64,000 bases of DNA from contig CACWZI010000001.1 of NCBI GenBank assembly GCA_902765305.1, positions 1 to 64,000 on the forward strand. Reading direction: 5' to 3'. The position numbers and the translations under genes were made by a program. Shown one piece after another: positions 18,795 to 26,201 of the stretch. The notes under the pieces were generated by a model, which saw only the letters and a program-made list of their open reading frames with translations, ran no database searches and was not told the origin of the DNA. Each line of letters begins with the position of its first letter. Position 1 is the first letter of the stretch. The DNA comes from an uncultured Eubacteriales bacterium. Lineage in GTDB: Bacteria > Bacillota > Clostridia > Christensenellales > Aristaeellaceae.

Positions 18795-18802
18795 ATGGCA
18801 GG

Positions 18803-19186
18803 TCACATCAATCTTGCTGGATTCCAGACCAGATAATCGCCAGAGACCAATCTGTATTCAATCCCGTGAAATCGTCCTTCGATGCTGTCATGGAAGCGGC
18901 TCTGGCCGTGACAGTGGGCGTAGACGACCTGCTCCGCGCCGTATGCCTCGGCCATGTCCGTAAAGCCGCTGCGCTTCTCCAGGATGTTGGTGGGAGGGTA
19001 GTGGAGGAACATGATGAAGCGGGTATAACCGTCGCTTTTTGCCGCTTCAAAGGATGTGCGCAGGCGTTCCAGCTCCCGCTCCACCAGCTTCTCTGCGCGT
19101 TCCGCTTCTTTCTCGTCCCAGCCGGTGATCTGCCGACGGCGATTCAGATAGAAGGGGCCTTCGTAGGTCCCCGATGGCGTATAAAC
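18803..19186 (-). pseudogene. Metallophosphoesterase (COG1768-like) C-terminal fragment
   Basis: The frame reads VYTPSGTYEGPFYLNRRR, then QITGWDEKEAERAEKL, FIMFLHYPPTNI, VVYAHCHGQSRFHDSI and GIEYRLVSGDYLVWNPARLM. It corresponds to the C-terminal half of predicted calcineurin-type phosphohydrolases with a conserved HYPPT and an HxHG metal-binding motif. The N-terminal half with the first metal ligands is absent and an in-frame TGA lies just upstream at about 19187, so the gene is 5'-truncated. It neighbours the duplicated tRNA-Arg end, consistent with rearrangement there. Confidence 0.75.
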
Positions 19187-19210
19187 TCATGGCTGTGACT
19201 CAACTTTCAG

Positions 19211-19720
19211 TCAGTCATCCACCTTCAGCGAATCCACGACCGCGCTGATGGCATCGTCACGGGCCATTGCGATGGACTCATCCTCGACCTTGCTGACGCC
19301 TATATGCACCGTCAGCAGGTTATCGACCTCGTTGCCGTCGTCGTCCATTACCGGTGCGATGAAGAAATGCTCGCTGGTGCCGTCGTCGTATTCAAGGGTA
19401 TACATGAACACGTTCTTGTAACCGTTCCAGTCGCCCTGGGTGACGGTGGTGTCGGGGATCTGAGACATTTCGGCCATGGTGGGGAACTTCTCGCCGTCAT
19501 CCAGATCCTTCAGGTAGAAGCTGATGAAGGTATTGCCCCAGGCTTCATCCTTTCCATGCAGCACCACGGTGGTCTCGTCGTCAGTTCGATCGTCCATTGA
19601 GACCTCAAAGGCCTTTTCGTCATACTGAAAGGTGATGTCGTCGGCGCGGTAGATCTCGGCGAAGGCCGAGGCACTCAGCGCCAGCAGGGCGGCAATAACC
19701 AGTGCAAGCATTTTCTTCAT
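19211..19720 (-). CDS. Small exported protein of unknown function
   Basis: 169 residues with a clear signal peptide (MKKMLALVIAALLALSASAFA, cleavage after AFA). The mature part is acidic and has no motif I recognise; it resembles small exported clostridial proteins made of beta strands (ITFQYDEKAFEVSM, NTFISFYLKDL, NVFMYTLEYDDGTSEHFFIAP). AAGAAGG precedes ATG 19720 at about 8 bases; upstream in-frame codons lack a ribosome site and would bury the signal peptide. It stands alone. Confidence 0.75.
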   Translation of the reverse strand: MKKMLALVIAALLALSASAFAEIYRADDITFQYDEKAFEVSMDDRTDDETTVVLHGKDEAWGNTFISFYLKDLDDGEKFPTMAEMSQIPDTTVTQGDWNGYKNVFMYTLEYDDGTSEHFFIAPVMDDDGNEVDNLLTVHIGVSKVEDESIAMARDDAISAVVDSLKVDD

Positions 19721-20096
19721 TGTCCATACCTTCTTTCCAATTGATTTGTTGAGAGCGGTGTGTTTGCCGTGGCTGTTCTCTCGATTACGGGAGCAGTATA
19801 ACAGATGAAGCGTCACAGAAGCGTCACTGTTCAAACTGGATGACATCATGATTATGATTATTGAACGCTGGTAGCGGCAGCCTCTATCAGGATAAAGAAT
19901 GCCTGTCCTTCGGGGACGGTGTCCACGCGGATTGTCCCATACTTTCAAGCCGGTTGAAATGCGGCGGGGCAGAGCTGTCAAATTGGGATTTGCCTGAATT
20001 GACTGTTTTGCCCCAATTCTTCAATTTCACGCGAGGAACAAAAAGACGGGGGTCAACGTCTAACCGTTGAATACATGAAAGAGAGGGAAAAAGGAC

Positions 20097-20597
20097 ATGA
20101 AAAAGTATGGTTGGCTGATGATTCTGATGTCGCTGATTGTCATGCTTGGATGCATAAGGGGCGCTCATGCAGAAGTCATACCGCCCTATGGCCCGGGGCA
20201 GCAAATCGGTTATCCGGCTGTGGTGCTGTGCGAAACGCTCACATTGCGGGAGAAGCCGAGCGCTTCTTCCAAAGCGATGCAATCCCTGAAATATGGAGAT
20301 ACGCCAATCGTGATAAACGCAGATCTGCCAACAGGCCCGGAGGAGGAGAACGGATTTGTCTATTGTACTCTAAGCGATTCTGAAGACGCTCCCTGCGGCT
20401 GGATTGATTCAGACTATATCGTCATCAACCCGGCATGGTACGTGACCGAACAGAAGACGACGGTTTATGCCTGGAACGATACGGATGCACTTAAGATCGC
20501 TCTGCTTGGTAAAGATACACGTCTTCCCATCCTGAAAGAAGATGGTGATTGGTACCTCGTCAGCCTGCGTGGCGCGGTTGGATGGATTCATAGGTGA
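20097..20597 (+). CDS. Exported SH3-domain protein
   Basis: 166 residues. The signal peptide runs to about residue 25 (KKYGWLMILMSLIVMLGC then RGAHA^E); the C after MLG gives a weak lipobox, so it could be a lipoprotein. The mature part has a bacterial SH3-like repeat (VVLCETLTLREKPSASSKAM, DAPCGWIDSDYI) and a second one (TVYAWNDTDALKIALLGK, WYLVSLRGAVGWIHR). Such SH3b domains usually bind cell-wall peptides. GGAAAAAGG lies before ATG 20097. The product ends right after the second SH3 unit, which is short for the group. Confidence 0.75.
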   Translation: MKKYGWLMILMSLIVMLGCIRGAHAEVIPPYGPGQQIGYPAVVLCETLTLREKPSASSKAMQSLKYGDTPIVINADLPTGPEEENGFVYCTLSDSEDAPCGWIDSDYIVINPAWYVTEQKTTVYAWNDTDALKIALLGKDTRLPILKEDGDWYLVSLRGAVGWIHR

Positions 20598-20740
20598 ATG
20601 CCTTTATGACCATCCTCCCAGGCAGCACTCTCTTCGCTTAAGCTGTATTCCTGCTTTTAGGCCCAATGCATTTGATTCACGAGGACGATGAGGCGTAATC
20701 CCCTCCCTTATGATCCAACGAAATTTTACATTTTCATCTA

Positions 20741-20769
20741 TTGCTTTTCCCTATTATCCATGCTATAAT
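20741..20769 (+). promoter_or_regulatory. Promoter upstream of the tRNA-Ala half-gene array
   Basis: TTGCTT at 20741-20746, a 17-bp spacer, TATAAT at 20764-20769. The first recognisable unit of the array begins about 45 bp downstream, so the array and the tRNA are probably one primary transcript. Confidence 0.65.
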
Positions 20770-20811
20770 AATTTCTGTTCGATGCGAACGGTATCAAATA
20801 GGTATTAGATG

Positions 20812-21076
20812 TGGCCCAGGTACAGTTGGTTCGAACGGAATCCAAGGCATGGTTTGGGGCATTAGCACAGTTGGCTAGAACGAACAGTTCTTACTATCAC
20901 CCTAACAGCTGATAACCCACACGAAACAGTTTGTAGATTCTGTACAAAAATCTAAACCATAATTTGGGGCATTAGCACAGTTGGCTAGAACGAACCGTCG
21001 TTTCTACATCCCAATGACGCTGATAACACCCACGAAACAGTTTGTCGAAACTGTACAAAATTCGACGGCATAATTT
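20812..21076 (+). repeat. Tandem array of tRNA-Ala 5' halves, each with its own hairpin
   Basis: Units at 20856 and 20966 each start with the first 24-27 bases of the tRNA-Ala gene (GGGGCATTAGCACAGTTGGC and on) and then continue with about 80 bases of non-tRNA sequence before the next unit; the true tRNA starts at 21077. Period 110-111 bp. A more diverged unit lies at about 20812-20855. After the tRNA half the units share GCTGATAAC and ACGAAACAGTTTGT. They differ in a stem that keeps pairing: TAGATT/AATCTA in the first, TCGAA/TTCGA in the second. Confidence 0.75.
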
Positions 21077-21153
21077 GGGGCATTAGCACAGTTGGCTAGC
21101 GCGCTACATTCGCATTGTAGAGGTCACCGGTTCGAATCCGGTATGCTCCACCA
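21077..21153 (+). tRNA. tRNA-Ala (anticodon CGC), integration site
   Basis: Cloverleaf: acceptor GGGGCAT/ATGCTCC with the G3-U70 pair that marks alanine tRNAs, anticodon stem CTACA/TGTAG with loop TTCGCAT (anticodon CGC, codon GCG), T arm ACCGG-TTCGAAT-CCGGT, discriminator A and encoded CCA. The D stem GCAC/GCGC has one A-C mismatch. The part from the D arm to CCA is repeated at 24354-24410 and 50105-50153. Confidence 0.93.
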
Positions 21154-21159
21154 AAGTTA

Positions 21160-21190
21160 GAGGGTTCGATCAAAAGATCGAGCCCTCGTT
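21160..21190 (+). terminator. Terminator of tRNA-Ala
   Basis: GAGGGTTCGATC pairs with GATCGAGCCCTC across an AAAA loop, followed by GTTTAG. It also faces the end of qatD. Confidence 0.75.
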
Positions 21191-21231
21191 TAGTATAGTT
21201 GTGTATTCTTTTACCTTATGAAATTACCAAA

Positions 21232-21969
21232 TCAATTATTCTGAACAAGATTAATTATATGATCCAAATTCTTATGCAACAATGAGTTTAAGTAATCAAA
21301 CTCCAATCGGTTTTCTCTTGCCAAATATGATGTGACTGTCGTATCCCATGGCATATAAGGAGCTCCATTGATTTGTACAAATGGAGCATCCGTCTCCGGG
21401 AGTATCCTATCAAGTGGAAGACACTTGATGATTTTTTTTCCTGTTTCAGTAAAACACATCTTGGGATTAATACTGAACCAGCAGCCAAGCTCGATTGCTT
21501 TTTCTGCTTCTTTGATTTTTCCAGTAAACCAATGAAGAACAGGAACATAGTTACCATTGTTCGATTCGAGAGTTTGCAACACTTCTTTTACAGCTCCCCT
21601 TGAGTGGATGCTCAGCACTTTCCGGTTATTAATGGAAGCCTTATGAATGACTTCATTAAAAAAAGCTATCTGCTCTGAAAGCGATTCCATTGCTCTTCGG
21701 GACCCATCAATACCAATTTCCCCTAAGAAACAAACAGATTTCATCTGTTCGAAGAATAAATCCTTTTCAAAATGACGTTGTTTCACTAACTCTGGATGAA
21801 ACCCAAGTGCAACTCTCACATTATCTGATCCCCTGAAATGCTGCGATGTTTTTATGTAAGCTCTTGGGCTAGTAGTAACAGCAAGCACTTCTACTTTTCT
21901 TCTCTTCACTTCTGCAAATACTTTCATAGGATCTGGATACAAATCCAAATGGCAGTGAAAATCAATCAT
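21232..21969 (-). CDS. qatD: QatD, TatD-like metal-dependent nuclease of a Qat anti-phage system
   Basis: 245 residues of the TatD family. All expected metal ligands are visible: the FHCHLD motif at the start, GEIGID, the His in SIHSRGA, the His in VLHWFTG and the Asp in PETDAPF. TatD proteins are metal-dependent DNases. The gene directly follows (ATGA-type overlap) a QueC-like protein fragment; the QueC-like plus TatD-like pair is the qatC-qatD end of the QatABCD defence system. No qatA ATPase or qatB is present in the window, so the system as seen here is incomplete. Confidence 0.8.
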   Translation of the reverse strand: MIDFHCHLDLYPDPMKVFAEVKRRKVEVLAVTTSPRAYIKTSQHFRGSDNVRVALGFHPELVKQRHFEKDLFFEQMKSVCFLGEIGIDGSRRAMESLSEQIAFFNEVIHKASINNRKVLSIHSRGAVKEVLQTLESNNGNYVPVLHWFTGKIKEAEKAIELGCWFSINPKMCFTETGKKIIKCLPLDRILPETDAPFVQINGAPYMPWDTTVTSYLARENRLEFDYLNSLLHKNLDHIINLVQNN

Positions 21970-22529
21970 ATTACACCATGCTCCATCAAAAGTGCCCTGA
22001 TTTCATCTATACCTCGGTTCACAATATGCAAATAAGCGTTTCTTTCAGACGAATCACAAAAAGATAACGCAGACCTGGCAAATCTTTCAATACCTTGATT
22101 CTGGACTTGGATACACGCCATAGCTGCTGCTGCAACATCTTGGGAATTCGATTTCTTTAGAGACTCCACACAGTAGCCATTCTCAGTTTCATCTTTTATG
22201 CCGGCCCTTTTGAATGCTGCCCTCCTTACTAAACATGGGACACATTCTCCGCAATGCCGCAATCCATGTCTCTGATATTTGCCGCAACTTGTTGAGCTAA
22301 AAATCAAGGCTTTCATTGTTTCTTGATTCTTGCACTCAATAAGTACCTCGCCCTTTGTTCTGTACTTATATGGAAGAATGAGATCAACCTTTAAGCCAAG
22401 GTCATTCCAAATAGGAGGATTTATACTCGATGAAAAATAATACCTGGGAGTCTTGCAAAAAGCAGGATTATGATATATCATTAGATCAGGAACCGACGAA
22501 CCTTGACAAAAGAATAGATGCGTTAGCAA
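21966..22529 (-). pseudogene. qatC: QatC (QueC-like) C-terminal fragment
   Basis: The recognisable part runs from YFSSSINPPIW to the end and carries the QueC-type zinc-binding cluster SCGKYQRHGLRHCGECVPC followed by LVRRAAFKRAGI. Full QatC proteins are more than twice this length and include an N-terminal PP-loop ATPase, which is missing. Codons before about 22440 (toward 22529) have no QatC resemblance and lie antisense to the start of the recombinase module, so the junction is near 22430-22445. By chance or selection, the ribosome site of the small plus-strand gene is antisense to the INPPIW codons. Confidence 0.75.
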
Positions 22530-22672
22530 CTGATGCTAATCTCCGCACCATCAAGACTAGGAACGGCTGCACGGCGACGTTGATCTTCAGTCAGGAAGAG
22601 AATCCGACGATACGGAAAGACGTTGCAGATATGCTGCTTTGTTCCTTGAAGAAACGGAGTGAAGCATCATGA
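22430..22672 (+). CDS. Small TnpW-like protein coupled to the recombinase
   Basis: 80 residues. The C-terminal half, LRTIKTRNGCTATLIFSQEE followed by RKDVADMLLCSLKKRSE, closely parallels the protein encoded before the second recombinase at 48172-48420. The layout (G-x-T-strand, then a helix) recalls TnpW proteins that accompany TnpX-type recombinases in clostridial transposons. AGGAGG precedes ATG 22430, and the stop overlaps the recombinase start as ATGA. A role as recombination accessory factor is an inference from position. Confidence 0.65.
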   Translation: MKNNTWESCKKQDYDISLDQEPTNLDKRIDALATDANLRTIKTRNGCTATLIFSQEENPTIRKDVADMLLCSLKKRSEAS

Positions 22673-24309
22673 AAAAAGTATTGTGCTTGTATAGAGTTTC
22701 AACATTGGGCCAGGTAGACCCCAAGGACGACATCCCGATGCAGCGGCGTGAATGCGAAGCGTTCATTGAGCAGCAGGAGGACTGGGTGTTCTACGGGGAG
22801 CGCCTTGAAAAGGGCGTCTCCGGCTATAAAGTGTCGGCAAACAAGCGAGATGTTATCCTGGAGATCCGCGCAATGGCGGAACGAAAGGAGTTTGATGTTT
22901 TGCTTGTGTTCATGTTCGACCGGTTGGGGCGCAGGGAGGATGAAACGCCTTTTCTGGTGCAGTGGTTTATCGAGCACGGGATCGAGGTATGGAGCACGCG
23001 TGAGGGACAGCAGCGGCTTGACAGTCAGGTTGATAAGCTGCTGAACTTCATTCGCTTCTGGCAAGCCAGCGGCGAGAGCGCCAAGACCTCAGTTCGAGTA
23101 AAAGCCGCGCATACGCAGATGACCCAGGATGGAATCTGGCGCGGTGGCAAGTGCCCGTATGGATACAAGCTCGTTCGCAAAGGCAGAACGGGGAAGAAAA
23201 ACAGAGAGTTGTACGATCTGGAAATCGATCCCGTGGCCGGCAGTCAGGTACAGCTGATCTTTGAGATGGCTGGCAGGCAAGGCATGGGGACAACCAGAAT
23301 TGCCAACTACCTGAACGAGCATTTCCCTGACCCAAACAAAACCTGGACGCGAGCAACGGTCATGACAATGCTGAAGAACCCGGTTTACACCGGCAGGATG
23401 CACATGAACGATGTTCTGTCCGAACCCAATGAGACTCTAAGGCTGGTATCAGACGATGACTTCCAATTCACGCAGTATGCTCTCAAGAAGCGGCTGCAAG
23501 ACCGATATACTGAGGTGCGTCGTGAGGAGGATGGTAGAGTGCCGGAAGGACAGACCAAGACTTCCGTCTATGGGGCTTCCATGTTGTCCGGGCTGCTCTG
23601 GTGCGGTCATTGTCATCACAAGCTGGTTGGAGGCTACTGCACCAAGCATCTTCCGACCCATGTTTACCACCGGCCTATTTACCGCTGTTACAACGGTTCA
23701 ATCGACGCGAAGGAATGCGACGGCCTGACCGTTTATTCCGCAAAGAAGATTGAAACTGCTGTGTTGGAAATCGTCCACGACTATTTCTCCAGTATGAAGC
23801 AGTCCGTTGATACAGTCTGGAAAGAGCAAGCGCGGCGTCAGATGCGAAGCAAAACGCAGGCACGCCAGAAAGCCGAAGAGCGAAATCTCCAGAAGTTGGA
23901 AAAGCAGCAGGAGGCGTTGAAGCAGGAAATCCTCAAGTCAATCACGGGGGAGAGCCCGCTGGATACGGACACGCTGCAATCGATGCTTTGTGAAAACAAG
24001 GCCGCGATCAAGGCTTGTGAGGACGCGCTTGTCGAGTGCCGGCGAGAGAGGGAAAACGAGGAAGCAAAGCTCGACTATCTCTCCAGCCAGTATAAGAACA
24101 TCAGCGACTGGGCGGAAGTGTTTGACGATGCAAGCATCGAAGAAAAGAAGATGATTCTGGCGAAGATCATCGAACGGATCGAGGTCGACCGCCATTACCA
24201 TCTAACAGTACATTTCTTTGTTACACTTTCAGATTTTGAAACCATGAGCCAGGTCGAGGGTGTAACAGTGGTGGAAGCAGATGACTGCCGCGCAACGAAG
24301 GTTGGATAA
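22669..24309 (+). CDS. Large serine recombinase (site-specific integrase), element 1
   Basis: 546 residues. Resolvase domain with catalytic Ser11 in LYRVSTLGQ, then LERGVSG-type EKGVSGYK, FDVLLVFMFDRLGRREDETP; recombinase domain with GIWRGGKCPYGYKLVRKGR and ATVMTMLKNPVYTGRMH; zinc ribbon CGHCHHKLVGGYC...RCYNGSIDAKEC; a coiled coil at about 380-480; and a short C-terminal tail. It is a close paralogue of the recombinase at 48417-50057, same length and largely the same sequence. Each is followed by a copy of the tRNA-Ala 3' end, so these enzymes most likely integrated their elements there. Confidence 0.93.
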   Translation: MKKVLCLYRVSTLGQVDPKDDIPMQRRECEAFIEQQEDWVFYGERLEKGVSGYKVSANKRDVILEIRAMAERKEFDVLLVFMFDRLGRREDETPFLVQWFIEHGIEVWSTREGQQRLDSQVDKLLNFIRFWQASGESAKTSVRVKAAHTQMTQDGIWRGGKCPYGYKLVRKGRTGKKNRELYDLEIDPVAGSQVQLIFEMAGRQGMGTTRIANYLNEHFPDPNKTWTRATVMTMLKNPVYTGRMHMNDVLSEPNETLRLVSDDDFQFTQYALKKRLQDRYTEVRREEDGRVPEGQTKTSVYGASMLSGLLWCGHCHHKLVGGYCTKHLPTHVYHRPIYRCYNGSIDAKECDGLTVYSAKKIETAVLEIVHDYFSSMKQSVDTVWKEQARRQMRSKTQARQKAEERNLQKLEKQQEALKQEILKSITGESPLDTDTLQSMLCENKAAIKACEDALVECRRERENEEAKLDYLSSQYKNISDWAEVFDDASIEEKKMILAKIIERIEVDRHYHLTVHFFVTLSDFETMSQVEGVTVVEADDCRATKVG

Positions 24310-24353
24310 CCCTATTTTTTAGGGAAAATTGGGGTGTAGTTACGACGCTTCGT

Positions 24354-24410
24354 TAGCGCGCTACATTCGCATTGTAGAGGTCACCGGTTCGAATCCGGTA
24401 TGCTCCACCA
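24354..24410 (+). other. attR-like copy of the tRNA-Ala 3' part (57 bp)
   Basis: From TAGCGCGCTACATTCGCATT to the terminal CCA this is identical to tRNA-Ala bases 21097-21153. It lacks the 5' acceptor and most of the D arm, so it is not a functional tRNA. It marks the border between elements 1 and 2. Confidence 0.9.
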
Positions 24411-24413
24411 CCC

Positions 24414-24451
24414 AACAACGCTGATTTTGATACGAAATCAGCGTTGTTTCC
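24414..24451. terminator. Terminator behind the first att copy
   Basis: AACAACGCTGATTT pairs with AAATCAGCGTTGTT across TGATACG, followed by TTCC. Confidence 0.75.
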
Positions 24452-24510
24452 GTTTGGACAATACCGGTATACCCACGTCGAAAACAGCATCTTGAAGCAT
24501 AAACGAGGTC

Positions 24511-24605
24511 AATGGTCAAACGCAGGGGTCAATGGTCAAGCGCAAGAAGGCCCTTGCGTTTGACTATATAGCCCTGCGTTTGGATATAGCCACCTTGCAT
24601 TTGGA
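24511..24605. repeat. Cluster of inverted TTGCGTTTG-type repeats
   Basis: TCAAACGCAGGG (24516-24527) faces CCCTGCGTTTG (24572-24582), and inside them TCAAGCGCAAG (24536-24546) faces CTTGCGTTTGA (24553-24563). A further TTGCATTTGG follows at 24595-24604. The rest of the 24452-24853 gap contains no gene I can support. The nested symmetry suggests protein binding sites or a transcript structure near the left end of element 2. Confidence 0.65.
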
Positions 24606-24853
24606 CATTGAATCCCGCGCTTGAACAATAAGAAATTGCTATAAAAACAGCGGCGACGTGCCGCTGTTGGTTATGATAGCCTTGATGCAGAGTAGCATGT
24701 TTCGCAACAATAAAACACCTCTTTGGAAGAGTACTGGCGCGCTCTATTGCAACAGACAGAATGTGGTGTTATAATACCATTAGTTGAGCATGGGGCTCGA
24801 CGACGTGCTCCACCGCGATAATATCTGGTATTCATAAAGGGAGATTGACTGAG

Positions 24854-25705
24854 ATGCCGCAGAAAATTGATGTGAATGGCCTCTTCATTGACCCGGAAAC
24901 CATAACGGATTTGATGCTGCAAAAGCGCATTTCTGTTTCTTATCCTGTGTTTCACGAGGTTGCTCGTACCAGATCATTATTCCGGCGTTCAGATTCATCT
25001 CAACAACGTATCCTGCAATTTGATCATCAAGAGCCATATGGCATCATATTGGCGGATATTGAACAACCCGACTCCGCGAGCTATGTTGTCACCTATCAAC
25101 AGGCATTGATAGATAAGATCTTTAAAACCGTCAGCAGGGCCGGAAAGAATCTTACAGGACACATTAATGAGTTGCTTAAAATAGAAATCTCCGGTGACCG
25201 GCAATATCGAATTCTTCAGTCCGGACGGAATGTGAAACAAACATCAATCAGAGAAATACCGGCAAAAGTCCGCCTGCTTAGTGGCCAGTGGGTTGATGTA
25301 TTTAAGAGCAGTCCAGGCTACGATTTCCAGGGTGGCACTCCATACGCGGTGACAGATGTTGGTGCTGCCGCCCTTATGATTGTCACGAAAGATAAAAACT
25401 ACGTTCTCTTTGGAGCCGGTGTTGATGCGTCCAATGAGGATGTTATCACGGCATATCGTTCATTGGCTGTGATTTACAATGAAATACAGGCAAGACGCGA
25501 TTCGGCGATTGAGGAGCATTCAAAAAAGCCCCTCATTCAAATACCACAGATAAACATACAACTGCCGAAAGTTGATTTGCCTAAGATAGACTTGCCACAG
25601 ATTAAGTTTCAGTCGCCATTTGTGATTGGGAAAAGACAAGAGAAACCGGCTCCTGACGCTTTGCCGGAACCGGGATCTGATGATTCCTCATCGGATAAAT
25701 CATAA
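24854..25705 (+). CDS. Hypothetical protein with proline-hydrophobic tail repeats
   Basis: About 283 residues, no family recognised. The N-terminal two thirds look like a compact alpha/beta domain (FDHQEPYGIILADIEQPDSA, VGAAALMIVTKDKNYVLFGAG). Residues 220-255 form an unusual run of IPQINIQLPKVDLPKIDLPQ type, with a period of five to six residues, and the end is acidic and Ser-rich (GSDDSSSDKS). ATG 24854 is preceded by AAGGGAG at about 10 bases; a TTG 9 bases earlier is an alternative. It is the first gene of element 2, alone on this strand, with AT-rich composition. Confidence 0.6.
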   Translation: MPQKIDVNGLFIDPETITDLMLQKRISVSYPVFHEVARTRSLFRRSDSSQQRILQFDHQEPYGIILADIEQPDSASYVVTYQQALIDKIFKTVSRAGKNLTGHINELLKIEISGDRQYRILQSGRNVKQTSIREIPAKVRLLSGQWVDVFKSSPGYDFQGGTPYAVTDVGAAALMIVTKDKNYVLFGAGVDASNEDVITAYRSLAVIYNEIQARRDSAIEEHSKKPLIQIPQINIQLPKVDLPKIDLPQIKFQSPFVIGKRQEKPAPDALPEPGSDDSSSDKS

Positions 25706-25745
25706 AGCTGGCTGCTTGTCCTGGAACCCATATGGGCATGGGTGA

Positions 25746-26105
25746 TTATGATCGTCTTGATGCGTAGAAACATGCTCTTGAACAGTATTTTGCCTGTTTG
25801 TATGATGTGAAACCCTTCCCACAAACCTCGCAGACAAAGACGGTAAGCCGTTCGCCCTGGAGCTCTCCCTGATGGTTGTACCACCAGTCATTGCGGCATT
25901 TGTCAGAACAGAATCGCTGGGTCTTCCGCGCATCTTTCGGCAACACCTTCTTGCACTGTTCGCACCGCCTGACATCGTTATGCTTCTGCCGATGCACAAA
26001 CACCTTCAATGCAGAGACCTCGATGCCCAGCTCCGCAGATATTTCCTTGTACTGTTTGCCTGCCGCCCGCATGTCCAGAATCGTTCTCTTCTCTTTCTCC
26101 GTCAT
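25746..26105 (-). CDS. HTH plus double zinc-ribbon protein
   Basis: 119 residues. An N-terminal helix-turn-helix (MTEKEKRTILDMRAAGKQ then YKEISAELGIEVSALKVFV) is followed by two zinc ribbons, CEQCKKVLP...RFCSDKC and CEVCGKGFTS...KYCSRAC. Proteins of this kind are common in clostridial integrative elements, often mis-named sigma factors, and are presumed regulators. Its leader (26106-26160) reads KRPFLPPPAATKRE in frame, echoing the sequence around the end of the sigma-like gene at 38114. Confidence 0.75.
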   Translation of the reverse strand: MTEKEKRTILDMRAAGKQYKEISAELGIEVSALKVFVHRQKHNDVRRCEQCKKVLPKDARKTQRFCSDKCRNDWWYNHQGELQGERLTVFVCEVCGKGFTSYKQAKYCSRACFYASRRS

Positions 26106-26201
26106 CGAAAAAACCTCCTCTCGCTTGGTAGCCGCGGGAGGAGGTAAAAAAGGACGTTTTCGCTTATTTGACCCTGATCATCGTGGCATTTGTTTTCTGC
26201 G

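Larger units (their letters stand above)
18611..18802. repeat. Direct repeat of the tRNA-Arg 3' end plus terminator
   Basis: About 62 bp from CCGCCGGGTACG in the tRNA T-arm through the terminator (18611-18672) recur with two substitutions at 18741-18802. The spacer of about 68 bp contains no gene. This is the pattern left by an integration-excision event at a tRNA or by a local duplication. Confidence 0.88.
21154..24410. mobile_element. Integrated element 1 in tRNA-Ala (Qat remnant plus serine recombinase)
   Basis: Bounded on the left by the intact tRNA-Ala and on the right by an exact 57-bp copy of its 3' part. It holds a truncated qatC, qatD, a TnpW-like small gene and a large serine recombinase whose stop lies 45 bp before the right repeat. 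Its AT-rich left half contrasts with the host. The element is short and its defence cargo is truncated, so it looks like a deletion derivative. Confidence 0.75.

Noticed and set aside
20856..20960. Additional complete tRNA genes in the repeat array
   Set aside because: Only the 5' half matches; anticodon, T arm and 3' acceptor strand are missing.
20812..21076. CRISPR array or integron attC array
   Set aside because: Units are 110 bp with only two or three copies, begin with a tRNA half and have no cas or integron integrase nearby.
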